This document shows positions 1 through 8,243 of a stretch of DNA of 64,000 bases, one piece after another (position 1 is the first letter of the stretch; each line of letters begins with the position of its first letter). Both the position numbers and the translations under genes were made by a program. The notes under the pieces are model-generated. The model worked only from the letters and a program-made list of their open reading frames with translations, did not search any database and was not told the origin of the DNA. Source of the stretch: Terrimonas_B sp041743125. GTDB lineage: Bacteria; Bacteroidota; Bacteroidia; Chitinophagales; Chitinophagaceae. Location: the NCBI GenBank assembly GCA_041743125.1, contig JBGTNK010000197.1:3028-67027 (forward strand), in the 5' to 3' direction.

Positions 1-863
1 GAATAACCGCTGCGGCTGATTACATAATCAGCACACTGCATTTCTGTATTGTATTCCTCCGTGGGCAGATGATTATAAAACCGTATGTCATTTGTAGAAG
101 GAATAAGCGAAGTACTTGCGGGCATTCCTCTGACAATACAGGCAGAACCACCATAATGGACAATATCCTTTATTATTATGTTCTCTAATTGGGTGCGTTG
201 AGGTTCCGGGCCTGACAATGAAATAAAAAGGTGATTCTTTTTTACACTGTTGTTCAACTTCTTTAACCTCGAGAGTATACCCAGGTAATGTACAGGAATA
301 GCAGGTAAGTTATGCGGATGAGATAATTCTCCTGCCCAACCATACTCCTTTTCTTCATCAGGTATCCAGCATTGGGAGAAGCGATTAATAAAGCGATAAT
401 TTAATTTTTGGATAAATTGATCACTCCACTTTCCACCTGTTTTGATTGAAAGCTGGTGGGTAACAATGGCACAAGGAACTTGCGGATGATAAAAGCCATA
501 TCGGTTATCGGAAATAATAAAATCGAAATGGTACTGTTCTACTGCTTTTTTCAGCCAGGCATTTTCATGCCGGATACTGGTCAAAATGCGGGGAACCTGC
601 AAAATAATTGACTTAATAAACCCCAGCCTGGGATTGCCATAAGCCACCCGGTATCCTTTCAGAGTCAAAAAAGAGAGATTAGGGAACTCTTTTTTTAGTA
701 CCAATTCCTGGGCTCCTTCACCGGCTATCCAAACCTGGCCGCCCTCCTTTAAAAGCTCGTAAATTAAAGGAATACAACGGGTAGCGTGGCCTAATCCCCA
801 ATCCAGCGGAGCAATCAGTATGCGTGGTTTCCCTGTATCTTTTACTGCCAGGTCAGGGGTCAT
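1..863 (-). CDS. MurG-like (GT28/GT-B fold) glycosyltransferase, C-terminus cut by window edge
   Basis: The reading frame stays open from an ATG at 861-863 to the window edge (about 287 codons), so the C-terminus is missing. The N-terminus reads PRILIAPLDWGLGHATRC. This glycine-rich loop after the first beta strand is typical of the GT-B nucleotide-sugar transferases of the MurG/GT28 group. A second Rossmann-like half begins near residue 215 (LFISLSGPEPQ) and runs into a YVISRSGYS segment, which resembles the donor-binding part of MurG-like proteins. Bacteroidota commonly carry such a stand-alone 'glycosyltransferase family protein' of unknown acceptor. It is divergent from the small lipoprotein at 939. 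The fold assignment is fairly secure; the substrate is unknown. Confidence 0.75.
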   Translation of the reverse strand, partial: MTPDLAVKDTGKPRILIAPLDWGLGHATRCIPLIYELLKEGGQVWIAGEGAQELVLKKEFPNLSFLTLKGYRVAYGNPRLGFIKSIILQVPRILTSIRHENAWLKKAVEQYHFDFIISDNRYGFYHPQVPCAIVTHQLSIKTGGKWSDQFIQKLNYRFINRFSQCWIPDEEKEYGWAGELSHPHNLPAIPVHYLGILSRLKKLNNSVKKNHLFISLSGPEPQRTQLENIIIKDIVHYGGSACIVRGMPASTSLIPSTNDIRFYNHLPTEEYNTEMQCADYVISRSGY

Positions 864-938
864 GTTAATATTTCTTATTTTTCATCCAACTGCATACTAA
901 TTACTATGTAAAATAGTTATAATTTAGAAATTCAAAAT

Positions 939-1082
939 ATGAAGAACATTAATAGGATTTCTCTGTTATTTTTGTTGTCCGGAATGATATTTATTTCTTC
1001 CTGTAGTCGTAATTATTATTCAGGGTCAGGTAAAGGCAGCAATTGTGGTTGTCCAAGTCATAAAGGGATGTCCGGATATTAA
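939..1082 (+). CDS. small lipoprotein (47 aa) with Cys/Gly-rich tail
   Basis: An ATG at 939 opens a 47-residue frame ending in TAA at 1080-1082. Residues 1-21 form a short signal peptide with a lipobox (FISSC, Cys22). The tail contains NCGCPSHKGMSGY, with a CxC pair and a closing Gly-Tyr. I recall similar tiny proteins ending in GCPxxKGMxGY next to small hypothetical genes in Bacteroidota, but the function is unknown. The following 80-aa gene starts 12 bp downstream, so the two probably share a transcript. A TATAATTTAG sequence about 20 bp before the ATG may be the -7 region. Confidence 0.6.
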   Translation: MKNINRISLLFLLSGMIFISSCSRNYYSGSGKGSNCGCPSHKGMSGY

Positions 1083-1094
1083 AATTTTTGTGAG

Positions 1095-1337
1095 ATGAAA
1101 ATACCAAACCGAGATCTGTTAGTATTACTGAAAAGTGAATTCATGAGTAAACAGGCCATTGAGCAGGAAGTGGAATGCCTTAATGATATGCTTCGATGTA
1201 CGGAATCAGATGAACAATTTTGCATTGCTCATGAATTGGTCAATCGAAATAAAATCACCTCTAATTATAAGAAGATCTTAAATGCTATCCGATTTACCGA
1301 ATTGAAAAAGTTCCGGTTTTTGATCAATAAGAATTGA
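1095..1337 (+). CDS. conserved-type small hypothetical protein (80 aa)
   Basis: An 80-residue, mostly helical, charged protein without signal peptide or membrane segment, so probably cytosolic. I do not recognise a domain. It contains a His-Glu pair (IAHELVNRN) and two Cys residues in the first half (VECLNDMLRC), but no convincing metal site. It starts 12 bp after the small lipoprotein stop and is followed by a strong hairpin terminator, so the two genes form a short operon. The frame is likely real because of this tight packing and the clean terminator. Confidence 0.5.
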   Translation: MKIPNRDLLVLLKSEFMSKQAIEQEVECLNDMLRCTESDEQFCIAHELVNRNKITSNYKKILNAIRFTELKKFRFLINKN

Positions 1338-1364
1338 AGTGCTTCTTTTTTTAAAATAATTATT

Positions 1365-1397
1365 AGAGGAAAGAATGATTCATTCTTTCCTCTTTCT
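1365..1397. terminator. bidirectional intrinsic terminator
   Basis: AGAGGAAAGAATGA (1365-1378) pairs perfectly with TCATTCTTTCCTCT (1380-1393), followed by a T-rich tail on the + strand and preceded by an A/T-rich run. It lies between the convergent 80-aa gene and the aminotransferase gene and can serve both. Confidence 0.8.
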
Positions 1398-1416
1398 TTT
1401 TAAGGTATCCTTACGA

Positions 1417-2673
1417 TCAATCCAGGTTTTTTAAAGCGGCCCGCAACTTACCGATCATTTCAGATATTTCCTCCTTTTTACAGGTCCCTATACTCAACCT
1501 GTACCAGGCAGAATTGCGGCTGGCTCCAAAAGCATAAAATGGAACCACAGCCAGACTAGCTTCATTTAATATATAATTTGTTACATCGCTTTGTTCAGCT
1601 AATACTTTCCCGGTACTGGTTTTTTTTCCGGCTAGGTCAATTTTTATAGTAAGGTAAATAGCTGCTTCGGGTGCAATTGCATCTACAGCAAAACCTTCAT
1701 TTTTTAAGGTTACAAATGCATCATATATGATTCGAAGCCTTTCTTCAATCTCCTTTTTAAAGTTGGCAAGCCAATCCTTAATATTATCGGACTTCGCCAG
1801 ATAGCCGGCCACGGCCTTTTGTTCTGCATTAGGAGCCCAGGCACCTACGTGAGTAAGTATCGCTTTCATTTTATTGATGATGGGAGCCGGACCCAGGCTC
1901 CATCCTACTCTGACACCAGTGGCAGCAAATACTTTACTGATAGCATCAATGAATATCGTATAGTCACGCATTTCGCTCCGCAGGGAAACAGGATTATAAT
2001 GAATTATATCACCATAGGTGAGGTGCCAGTACATTTGATCGTACATGACGTATAATTTTTTTTCATTTTCTCCCCGACGGTTATTTTCTTCCAATACCAG
2101 GTCGCAGATGGATTCCAGATCATGTTTTCGGAAGGTGGTTCCGGTGGGATTTTGAGGTGAACACAAAGCAATGAGGGCGGCTTCCCTGATATAAGGTTTT
2201 ATATCATCGGCCGATGGCATAAAATTATTTTCAGCCTTGGCCTCTACTACTAAATGTTCTCCTTCCACAAAATGAGTATAATGATTATTATTCCAGCTGG
2301 GTACCGCGTAGATTATCTTATCCCCTTTATCACAGATGGCCCGAAAGACGGCATAGATCAACGGCCTGCCACCGGCTGCTACTAATACTTCATTTGCATT
2401 ATAATCCAGATCTTCCATCTTTTTTGTAAAGGATACGATGGCTTCACGCAGATCAGGATTTCCTTCTGCTGACGGGTAATTTGTAAAATGTTTCCGGTAA
2501 GCGTCAATAATGGCATCTTCCAGTTCTTTAGGAATTGGAAAAAGGGAAGGATCAAAATCCCCAACCGTAAAATTATAAATGTGTTCACCCTGGCGGATCT
2601 TTTCCCTGATCTCGCCTCCCAATTTTACTATTTCAGACCCAATTAATGTTTCTGATAAATGTGATAGTTTCAT
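1417..2673 (-). CDS. PLP-dependent aminotransferase, class I/II (aspartate aminotransferase-like)
   Basis: This 418-aa fold-type I aminotransferase should transfer an amino group between an amino acid and a 2-oxo acid, using pyridoxal phosphate. The sequence shows the expected order: FTVGDFDP near residue 36, NYPSAEGNPDLREAI near residue 66, CSPQNPTGT near residue 173, YDQMYW near residue 214, and the Schiff-base lysine in SKVFAATGVRVGWSLGP near residue 247. The C-terminal YRLSIGTCKKEEI holds the carboxylate-binding arginine. The gene is monocistronic, with a terminator just downstream. The amino acid used cannot be told; aspartate, aromatic and branched-chain donors are all possible. Confidence 0.85.
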   Translation of the reverse strand: MKLSHLSETLIGSEIVKLGGEIREKIRQGEHIYNFTVGDFDPSLFPIPKELEDAIIDAYRKHFTNYPSAEGNPDLREAIVSFTKKMEDLDYNANEVLVAAGGRPLIYAVFRAICDKGDKIIYAVPSWNNNHYTHFVEGEHLVVEAKAENNFMPSADDIKPYIREAALIALCSPQNPTGTTFRKHDLESICDLVLEENNRRGENEKKLYVMYDQMYWHLTYGDIIHYNPVSLRSEMRDYTIFIDAISKVFAATGVRVGWSLGPAPIINKMKAILTHVGAWAPNAEQKAVAGYLAKSDNIKDWLANFKKEIEERLRIIYDAFVTLKNEGFAVDAIAPEAAIYLTIKIDLAGKKTSTGKVLAEQSDVTNYILNEASLAVVPFYAFGASRNSAWYRLSIGTCKKEEISEMIGKLRAALKNLD

Positions 2674-2837
2674 TCCTTTAATTTAATTCTTCAAATATTT
2701 TATTCCGGGATTTATGCTGCCCCAAAAGTATGATTCATGCCAATACCAATAGAAAGAAAGGATATGAGCGGCTCAAAAATATTAATCCTATACGATCGAA
2801 ATGAGAATTGACAGGGTTTAATGGTTTTTTTTCTTTA

Positions 2838-2864
2838 TAAAAAAGCTCCCTCGTTAAAGGGAGC
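2838..2864 (-). terminator. intrinsic terminator of msrB
   Basis: On the minus strand GCTCCCT-TTAACG-AGGGAGC is followed by TTTTTTATAAAG. It starts about 25 bp after the msrB stop codon. Stem of 7 bp, small loop, clear U-tract. Confidence 0.85.
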
Positions 2865-2888
2865 ATTGAAGTTTAAAAAGATCGAATA

Positions 2889-3461
2889 TTATTTGGAATC
2901 TTGATTGTATTGTTTTTCCGCTTGCTTTGCTTTTTCAAAATCAAGAACTACCCCATTAATGCAATACCTCAGACCTGTTGGCGGCGGGCCATCATCAAAT
3001 ACATGACCCAGGTGAGATTTGCAACGGCCACATTCTACTTCTGTCCTGGACATCCCTAATGTATTATCCGGCGTATAAATGATACTGCTCTTGCTGATGG
3101 GCTCATAGAAGCTGGGCCATCCGCATCCGCTCTCAAATTTTGTATCACTTTTAAAAAGCGCATTTCCACATACAGCGCAATAATAAGTTCCCTTATCTTT
3201 CAAAGTTTCATAAGGACTTGTCCAGGGTCTTTCCGTACCTTTTTGCCGGGCCACCCTGAAAACATCTTTTGGTAATATTTTTGCCCATTCACTATCGCTG
3301 ATATCCACTTTAGTTGTATCAGTATTGGAATAAACGGGATGCTTTTTTTGGTTATTATCCATAATTACATTTTTTGTTGTGGGTGAATTGGATTGTGAAT
3401 AGCTGCATTGTTGCAGCATGCCGGCAAATAATAGAATCAGGATGGTTCTGGTTGTTGTCAT
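2889..3461 (-). CDS. msrB: peptide-methionine (R)-S-oxide reductase, exported lipoprotein form
   Basis: It reduces the R epimer of methionine sulfoxide in oxidised proteins. The core has both zinc CxxC pairs (CAVC and CGRC), the FESGCGWPSF segment, and the catalytic cysteine in RYCINGVVLDF near the C-terminus. I chose the ATG at 3461 (190 aa). From there the protein begins with a signal peptide and lipobox (FAGMLQQC), and a TAAATTTG box lies only 15 bp upstream, which excludes a longer start at 3539. The lipobox predicts anchoring at the cell envelope, facing periplasmic oxidation. It is a single-gene unit with its own terminator. Confidence 0.92.
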   Translation of the reverse strand: MTTTRTILILLFAGMLQQCSYSQSNSPTTKNVIMDNNQKKHPVYSNTDTTKVDISDSEWAKILPKDVFRVARQKGTERPWTSPYETLKDKGTYYCAVCGNALFKSDTKFESGCGWPSFYEPISKSSIIYTPDNTLGMSRTEVECGRCKSHLGHVFDDGPPPTGLRYCINGVVLDFEKAKQAEKQYNQDSK

Positions 3462-3475
3462 GATTAATTGTTTAA

Positions 3476-3483
3476 CAAATTTA
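3476..3483 (-). promoter_or_regulatory. -7 box of msrB (TAAATTTG)
   Basis: TAAATTTG on the minus strand matches the Bacteroidota -7 consensus TAnnTTTG exactly and lies about 14 bp before the msrB ATG. No clear TTG was seen at -33. Confidence 0.45.
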
Positions 3484-3605
3484 CGATAAGCTTGTTTGGA
3501 TGGTTTGTCTGGGGCCTGATAAATGGGCTGGCTTAACAAATTATTCCCATAAGGTGAAATTCGATCAAAAACCTCCTAACCCGGGGATTATTAAGCTCTC
3601 TACAT

Positions 3606-3613
3606 TATATTTG
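3606..3613 (+). promoter_or_regulatory. -7 box of adk (TATATTTG)
   Basis: TATATTTG matches TAnnTTTG exactly and lies 26 bp before the adk ATG. The -33 TTG is not obvious. Confidence 0.5.
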
Positions 3614-3639
3614 TCGCTCACCAAGATCAAATTGTGAGA

Positions 3640-4218
3640 ATGTTTAATGTTATCCTGTTTGGCCCCCCGGGAAGCGGAAAAGGTACACAATCAGAAAAGC
3701 TGGTAGAAAAGTACAAATTTGTGCACCTGTCCACAGGCGACCTTTTAAGAAAAGAAAGACAGTTGAAGACTCCTTTAGGAATTGAAGCCCAATTATTTAT
3801 TGATAAGGGCCAATTGGTTCCGGACGAGGTGGTTATAGGTATGATTAGTTCAGCACTTGATGAAAATCCAGATGCCCGCGGATTTTTATTTGATGGATTC
3901 CCCAGAACGGTAGCGCAAGCTGAGGCTTTAGATAAATTGTTGGACCTAAAAAGGTCAGAAATTTCTTTAGTTCTTTTTTTAGAGGTGAATGAGGATGAGT
4001 TGATAAGAAGATTAGTGCATAGAGGCAAAACTTCGGGTAGAAGTGATGATGCTGATGAGAATATCCAGAGAAAAAGGCAAGAAGTATATAAAAATGAAAC
4101 ATTACCGGTGGCTGCTCATTATTCCAAAGCAAAAAAAGTTGTTCATATAAATGGAATCGGAGGACTGGACGAAATTTTTTCCCGCCTGTGTACGCTGATT
4201 GATAAAAAGAATAATTAG
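3640..4218 (+). CDS. adk: adenylate kinase
   Basis: It catalyses ATP + AMP = 2 ADP in the cytosol. The P-loop is GPPGSGKGTQ at residues 8-17. The AMP-binding and core motifs STGDLLR, LFDGFPRT and RLVHRGKTSGRSDD follow in order, and the RQEVYKNET segment gives the adenine-side Arg. The protein has 192 residues and the short-lid form (no zinc-finger lid), common in Bacteroidota. The start at ATG 3640 fits the family N-terminus MFNVILFGPPGSG; a GTG two codons upstream is also in frame. A TATATTTG promoter box is close by. Confidence 0.95.
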   Translation: MFNVILFGPPGSGKGTQSEKLVEKYKFVHLSTGDLLRKERQLKTPLGIEAQLFIDKGQLVPDEVVIGMISSALDENPDARGFLFDGFPRTVAQAEALDKLLDLKRSEISLVLFLEVNEDELIRRLVHRGKTSGRSDDADENIQRKRQEVYKNETLPVAAHYSKAKKVVHINGIGGLDEIFSRLCTLIDKKNN

Positions 4219-4278
4219 TTCAGTGGTTTCTTGTTAACCAGTTGAATAGAATCATCAATTGCAGGTAAAAAATGCAGT

Positions 4279-4758
4279 ATGAGTTTTGAAAAGGAAAACT
4301 TTTTAAGGACAAAGTTTATTTCTTATTTACAGCGATTGGATCCGGCTACGCCCCCTCGTTGGGGAAAAATGTCTGTGCAACAGATGGTAGAACATTTTAG
4401 TGGCGACGCCATAAGAAATGCAAGCGGACGTCTTAAAATAGAAACAATAGTTACGAATCCCGAACAGCTTCCGCGTATGCGGGAATTTTTAATGAGTGAT
4501 AAGCCGTTTAAAGAAAATACTATAAACCCCTTGCTTGGAAAGGAACCTGCCCCGCTCCGGTATAAAACCATCCAGGCTGCAATTGGCGCCCTGCAACAAG
4601 AGTTGATTTATTTCTTTGAAGCATTTGAAAAAGATGAGCACTTAATAACCCGTAACCCGTTTTTCGGAGACCTTAATTTTGAGCAAAGTGTCCACCTGCT
4701 CCACAAACATGCTTTACATCATCTCCGGCAGTTTGGTGTAGAACCCCTGGATTCCTAA
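4279..4758 (+). CDS. DinB-superfamily / DUF1569-like protein
   Basis: A 159-aa helical protein with no signal peptide. It begins with a WGKMSVQQMVEHFSGD segment, has a middle LMSDKPFKENTINPLLGKEP stretch, and ends in LHKHALHHLRQFGVEP. This pattern and the spaced histidines match DUF1569 of the DinB/YfiT four-helix metal-binding superfamily, as I recall it. Some members of this superfamily are thiol-dependent S-transferases, but the reaction here is unknown. Its stop overlaps the convergent lipoprotein gene by 4 bp. It lies 640 bp from paaZ; I recall DUF1569 genes near paaZ elsewhere, so a link to phenylacetate metabolism is possible but unproved. Confidence 0.6.
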   Translation: MSFEKENFLRTKFISYLQRLDPATPPRWGKMSVQQMVEHFSGDAIRNASGRLKIETIVTNPEQLPRMREFLMSDKPFKENTINPLLGKEPAPLRYKTIQAAIGALQQELIYFFEAFEKDEHLITRNPFFGDLNFEQSVHLLHKHALHHLRQFGVEPLDS

Positions 4759-5231
4759 AATTTATCTTTCAACAACGAATCAGCTTTTTCCAGGCCATTT
4801 AAAATTGCATCTTTTACTTTTGCTACTTTCATTTTTTCTGATTCCAGGTACCTGATCCTTTCTTCCTTATTATTTATTGCGGAGTCCATATTAAATTCCT
4901 GCATCCATTTGTTCATAGCCATCTCCGCATAGCTCAACTCCTTTTGCAGGCTATCCAATTTTACTTTAAGTGGCATGGCAACTTGTTTTGCCTTCGATGG
5001 CAAGTTTTCAATTGAATCCAGCAATCGGCGGGTGGTCTGCTCCGCTTTGGTAAGGCGTCCCATCTTTGACATGCCGGTTATGTGATCATCATCGACATCC
5101 TTCAAAAGACTGTCCGTAGCTGTTTTAGGTTCCCGGGAGTTATATTCGTTTACTTTATTTTCTGAGTTATTACAGGCGGCCAGGACGCCTAACAAAAATA
5201 CGATCAGAGTTATTTGAATTGTCTTCATCAT
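4755..5231 (-). CDS. hypothetical lipoprotein with coiled-coil region
   Basis: A 158-aa secreted lipoprotein: signal peptide with lipobox VLAAC (Cys20), then a charged, largely helical body. The C-terminal half (residues 80-155) is heptad-like and includes the segment ELSYAEMAMNKWMQEFNMDS. I recall Bacteroidota lipoproteins with this kind of segment annotated only as 'viral A-type inclusion protein', without known function. The gene is divergent from paaZ and overlaps the convergent DUF1569-like gene by 4 bp. Confidence 0.65.
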   Translation of the reverse strand: MMKTIQITLIVFLLGVLAACNNSENKVNEYNSREPKTATDSLLKDVDDDHITGMSKMGRLTKAEQTTRRLLDSIENLPSKAKQVAMPLKVKLDSLQKELSYAEMAMNKWMQEFNMDSAINNKEERIRYLESEKMKVAKVKDAILNGLEKADSLLKDKF

Positions 5232-5335
5232 GATCTTAGTTTTTCTTAGCTATTAAATTGTGTTTAAGTTGAATTTCGGTCATCAAAGGTAATTTCATTA
5301 TCGGTATCCATAAAAACTGCTATATCGATAACCTG

Positions 5336-5343
5336 TATTTTTG
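5336..5343 (+). promoter_or_regulatory. probable -7 box of the paaZ transcript (TATTTTTG)
   Basis: TATTTTTG matches TAnnTTTG and lies 56 bp before the paaZ ATG in the divergent spacer. A -33 TTG is not evident. Confidence 0.35.
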
Positions 5344-5399
5344 TAAACCAAAATAATAAGCAGGGAAAGCCACTTGTTTTTTTAAAAAGATTTTCATTT

Positions 5400-7448
5400 A
5401 TGATCAAACTGGGAAATTACATTACGGGGAAATGGATTGAAGGCGACGGAGAAGGTCAAACTCTGTATAATGCTTTTTCGGGAGATGCAATTGCCAGTGC
5501 TTCAACACACGGATTGGATTTTGAATCTATTGTTGATTTCGGGAGAAAAACCGGCAATCCGGCGTTGCGGAAAATGACATTTCGTGAACGGGGTAACATG
5601 CTTAAAGCGCTGGCACTTTATTTAAGAGAGCATCTTGAAAAGTTTTATGCTATCAGTTATCAAACCGGTGCTACCCGGTCAGATAGCTGGGTTGATATTG
5701 AAGGTGGCATCGGAAATTTGTTTGCCAATGCATCTCTCAGAAGAAAATTTCCCGATGAAACGTTTTGCATAGACGGAGAATCCCATAATCTGAGCAAGAA
5801 CAATACATTTATGGGCACCCATATTTTGGTACCAAAAGAAGGAGTGGCCATTCATATTAATGCTTTCAATTTCCCGGTATGGGGCATGCTGGAAAAAATT
5901 GCTGTTAACCTACTGGCCGGAGTTCCTGCCATAGTAAAACCGGCTACGGTAACTTCTTATTTGACCGAAGCAGTAGTACGGGAAATTATTGCTTCTCAAA
6001 TTTTACCGGAAGGTGCTTTGCAATTGGTATGTGGCAGCGCAGGTGATCTGCTGGATCATGTTAACTCTCAGGATGTCATTTCCTTTACCGGTTCCGCCAC
6101 TACAGGATTAATGTTAAAATCAAAGCCGAACATTTTAAAAGAATCGGTTCCTTTTAACATGGAAGCTGATTCGCTGAATTGTATTGTTTTGGGCGAAGAT
6201 GTAGCGCCTGGCCAGGTAGAATGGGACATTTTTATTAAAGAAGTAAGAAAAGAGATGATCTCAAAAGCTGGCCAGAAATGTACAGCAATACGAAGGATTT
6301 TTGTGCCTGAAAATAAAATGGAAGATGTTTGGAAGGCGATTGCCCATTCTCTTTCTCAAACAGTCATAGGCAATCCCCTCAATGAAAAAGTGAAAATGGG
6401 CTCACTGGCCGGGCTTCACCAAAGATCCGAGGTGAGGGGTCAGGTGCAAAAGCTGCTTGCATCCTCGCAGATCGTTTATGGATCGCTGGATAGTGTTGAA
6501 GTAATAGATGCCGACGCGGATAAGGGAGCATTTATTTCACCACTTTTATTGATCAACGAAATGCCGTTTGCCAGCAAGGAAGTACATGAAGTGGAAGCAT
6601 TTGGTCCGGTAAGTACCATCATGCCTTATAAAAATTTGGATGAAGCTATTGAATTAAGCAAAAAAGGAAAAGGTTCTTTATGTTCCTCAATTGTAACGGC
6701 AAGCGATCAAAAAGCTAAACAATATGTTTTAGGAGCAGCCACTCATCACGGGAGAATTTTAGTTCTCAATGCTGAATGTGCCAGGGAAAGCACGGGGCAT
6801 GGATCACCCTTACCACTACTTGTACATGGAGGGCCCGGTCGGGCCGGGGGTGGTGAGGAAATGGGCGGTATTCGGGGAGTAAAGCATTATATGCAACGGG
6901 TAGCCATCCAGGGTTCACCCACCACCATTACGGCTATCACGAATGTCTATCAAACGCATGCCAGAGGCAAGGACCCCGGTATGCATCCCTTTAATAAATA
7001 TTTTGAAGAGTTGGAAATCGGTGATCAATTGATAAGCGCAAAAAGAATAATAACCACTGAGGATATAGACCGGTTTGCCGAACTGAGCGGGGATCATTTT
7101 TATGCGCATATCAAAACCACTAATTTTACGGATACAATGTTTGAGCGGCAGGTAGCGCATGGCTATTTTATTATGAGTGCCGCGGCTGGTTTGTTTGTTG
7201 ACAGCTACCTCAAGAACCCTGTACTCTTAAATTATGGTATCGACGAATTGAGATTTACCAAACCCATATATCCGGGAGCGGAAATTTATATAAGATTTAC
7301 CTGTAAAGAAAAATTATCACAGGATGCCAGGGAAGAAGATGATATACCAAAAGGAATTGTAAAATGGCTGGTGGAAATTTTGGATGATACGGAAGAGCCT
7401 TTGGCTGGTATTGCTACTATATTAACAATGGTAAAAAGAAAAGGATAA
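5400..7448 (+). CDS. paaZ: bifunctional oxepin-CoA hydrolase / 3-oxo-5,6-dehydrosuberyl-CoA semialdehyde dehydrogenase
   Basis: PaaZ opens the oxepin-CoA ring and oxidises the resulting semialdehyde in aerobic phenylacetate degradation. The N-terminal aldehyde dehydrogenase domain (about residues 1-510) has HINAFNFPVWGMLEK, the SFTGSATTG nucleotide loop, the general-base Glu region (NMEADSLNC) and the nucleophile Cys in AGQKCTAIRRIF. The C-terminal MaoC-like hydratase (about 535-680) has GDHFYAH, with the Asp and His expected for the catalytic pair, and QVAHGYFIMS. The length (682 aa) is that of full-size PaaZ. An enoyl-CoA hydratase gene follows after 5 bp. Other paa genes lie 50 kb away in this window. 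Confidence 0.95.
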   Translation: MIKLGNYITGKWIEGDGEGQTLYNAFSGDAIASASTHGLDFESIVDFGRKTGNPALRKMTFRERGNMLKALALYLREHLEKFYAISYQTGATRSDSWVDIEGGIGNLFANASLRRKFPDETFCIDGESHNLSKNNTFMGTHILVPKEGVAIHINAFNFPVWGMLEKIAVNLLAGVPAIVKPATVTSYLTEAVVREIIASQILPEGALQLVCGSAGDLLDHVNSQDVISFTGSATTGLMLKSKPNILKESVPFNMEADSLNCIVLGEDVAPGQVEWDIFIKEVRKEMISKAGQKCTAIRRIFVPENKMEDVWKAIAHSLSQTVIGNPLNEKVKMGSLAGLHQRSEVRGQVQKLLASSQIVYGSLDSVEVIDADADKGAFISPLLLINEMPFASKEVHEVEAFGPVSTIMPYKNLDEAIELSKKGKGSLCSSIVTASDQKAKQYVLGAATHHGRILVLNAECARESTGHGSPLPLLVHGGPGRAGGGEEMGGIRGVKHYMQRVAIQGSPTTITAITNVYQTHARGKDPGMHPFNKYFEELEIGDQLISAKRIITTEDIDRFAELSGDHFYAHIKTTNFTDTMFERQVAHGYFIMSAAAGLFVDSYLKNPVLLNYGIDELRFTKPIYPGAEIYIRFTCKEKLSQDAREEDDIPKGIVKWLVEILDDTEEPLAGIATILTMVKRKG

Positions 7449-7453
7449 TTAAT

Positions 7454-8233
7454 ATGCACACAGAACAAAAAGAAGGTAATGTTACCATTGAATTTCACAG
7501 TGGGGTTACAACTATTGAATTCAGTCATCCGCAAAGCAACTCCTTACCTGGAAGAATTTTGGAAGAATTGGCCCATGCCATCCACGGCGCAGGTAATGAT
7601 GAACACACTAAAGTTGTGATCCTCCGCTCAAGTGGCGAAAAGACATTTTGCGCTGGTGCTTCGTTTGATGAATTAAAGGCCATTCAGAATAAGGAACAGG
7701 GATTGCAATTTTTTAGTGGATTTGCCCATGTTATTAATGCCATGCGTAATTGTCCAAAATTTATTATTGGTCGCATACAGGGCAAGTGCACAGGTGGAGG
7801 TATAGGTTTGGCTGCAGCCGCAGACTATGTTATAGCCCTGGAATCGGTTGAAATAAAATTGAGTGAACTCGCCATTGGTATCGGACCCTTTGTAGTTGGC
7901 CCTGCAATTGAAAGAAAAATGGGACTTTCTGCTTTCACCCAATTAAGCGTAGATGCCGGTATGTGGCGAAACGCGGATTGGGCAAGGAGAAAGGGATTGT
8001 TCGCAGAGTTACATCCGGATGCAGAAAGAATGGATGAATCGATTCGTCGCCTGGCCGATACGCTGGTACATTATAATCCTGATGCAATGTCCGAAATGAA
8101 AAGAGTATTCTGGCAGGGAACAGAACATTGGGATAATTTATTAATAGAAAGAGCTGCCATTAGCGGCAGGCTGGCAATGAGTACATTTACAAAAGAGGCT
8201 ATTGAAAAGTTTAAGTCAAAACCTAAGATTTGA
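7454..8233 (+). CDS. enoyl-CoA hydratase/isomerase family protein (possibly PaaF-type)
   Basis: A 259-aa crotonase-fold enzyme. The oxyanion-hole segments are visible: TFCAGASFDEL near residue 63 and GKCTGGGIGLAAAADYV near 110-126. The catalytic Glu expected at the position after the fold's second oxyanion strand may be that in KLSELAIGIGPFVVGP. It starts 5 bp after paaZ, so it is co-transcribed and probably hydrates an unsaturated CoA ester in phenylacetate breakdown (the PaaF role). The sequence is divergent from classical PaaF, and a methylglutaconyl-CoA-type hydratase cannot be excluded. paaG lies separately at 56940. Confidence 0.8.
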   Translation: MHTEQKEGNVTIEFHSGVTTIEFSHPQSNSLPGRILEELAHAIHGAGNDEHTKVVILRSSGEKTFCAGASFDELKAIQNKEQGLQFFSGFAHVINAMRNCPKFIIGRIQGKCTGGGIGLAAAADYVIALESVEIKLSELAIGIGPFVVGPAIERKMGLSAFTQLSVDAGMWRNADWARRKGLFAELHPDAERMDESIRRLADTLVHYNPDAMSEMKRVFWQGTEHWDNLLIERAAISGRLAMSTFTKEAIEKFKSKPKI

Positions 8234-8243
8234 CTGCGAATTA

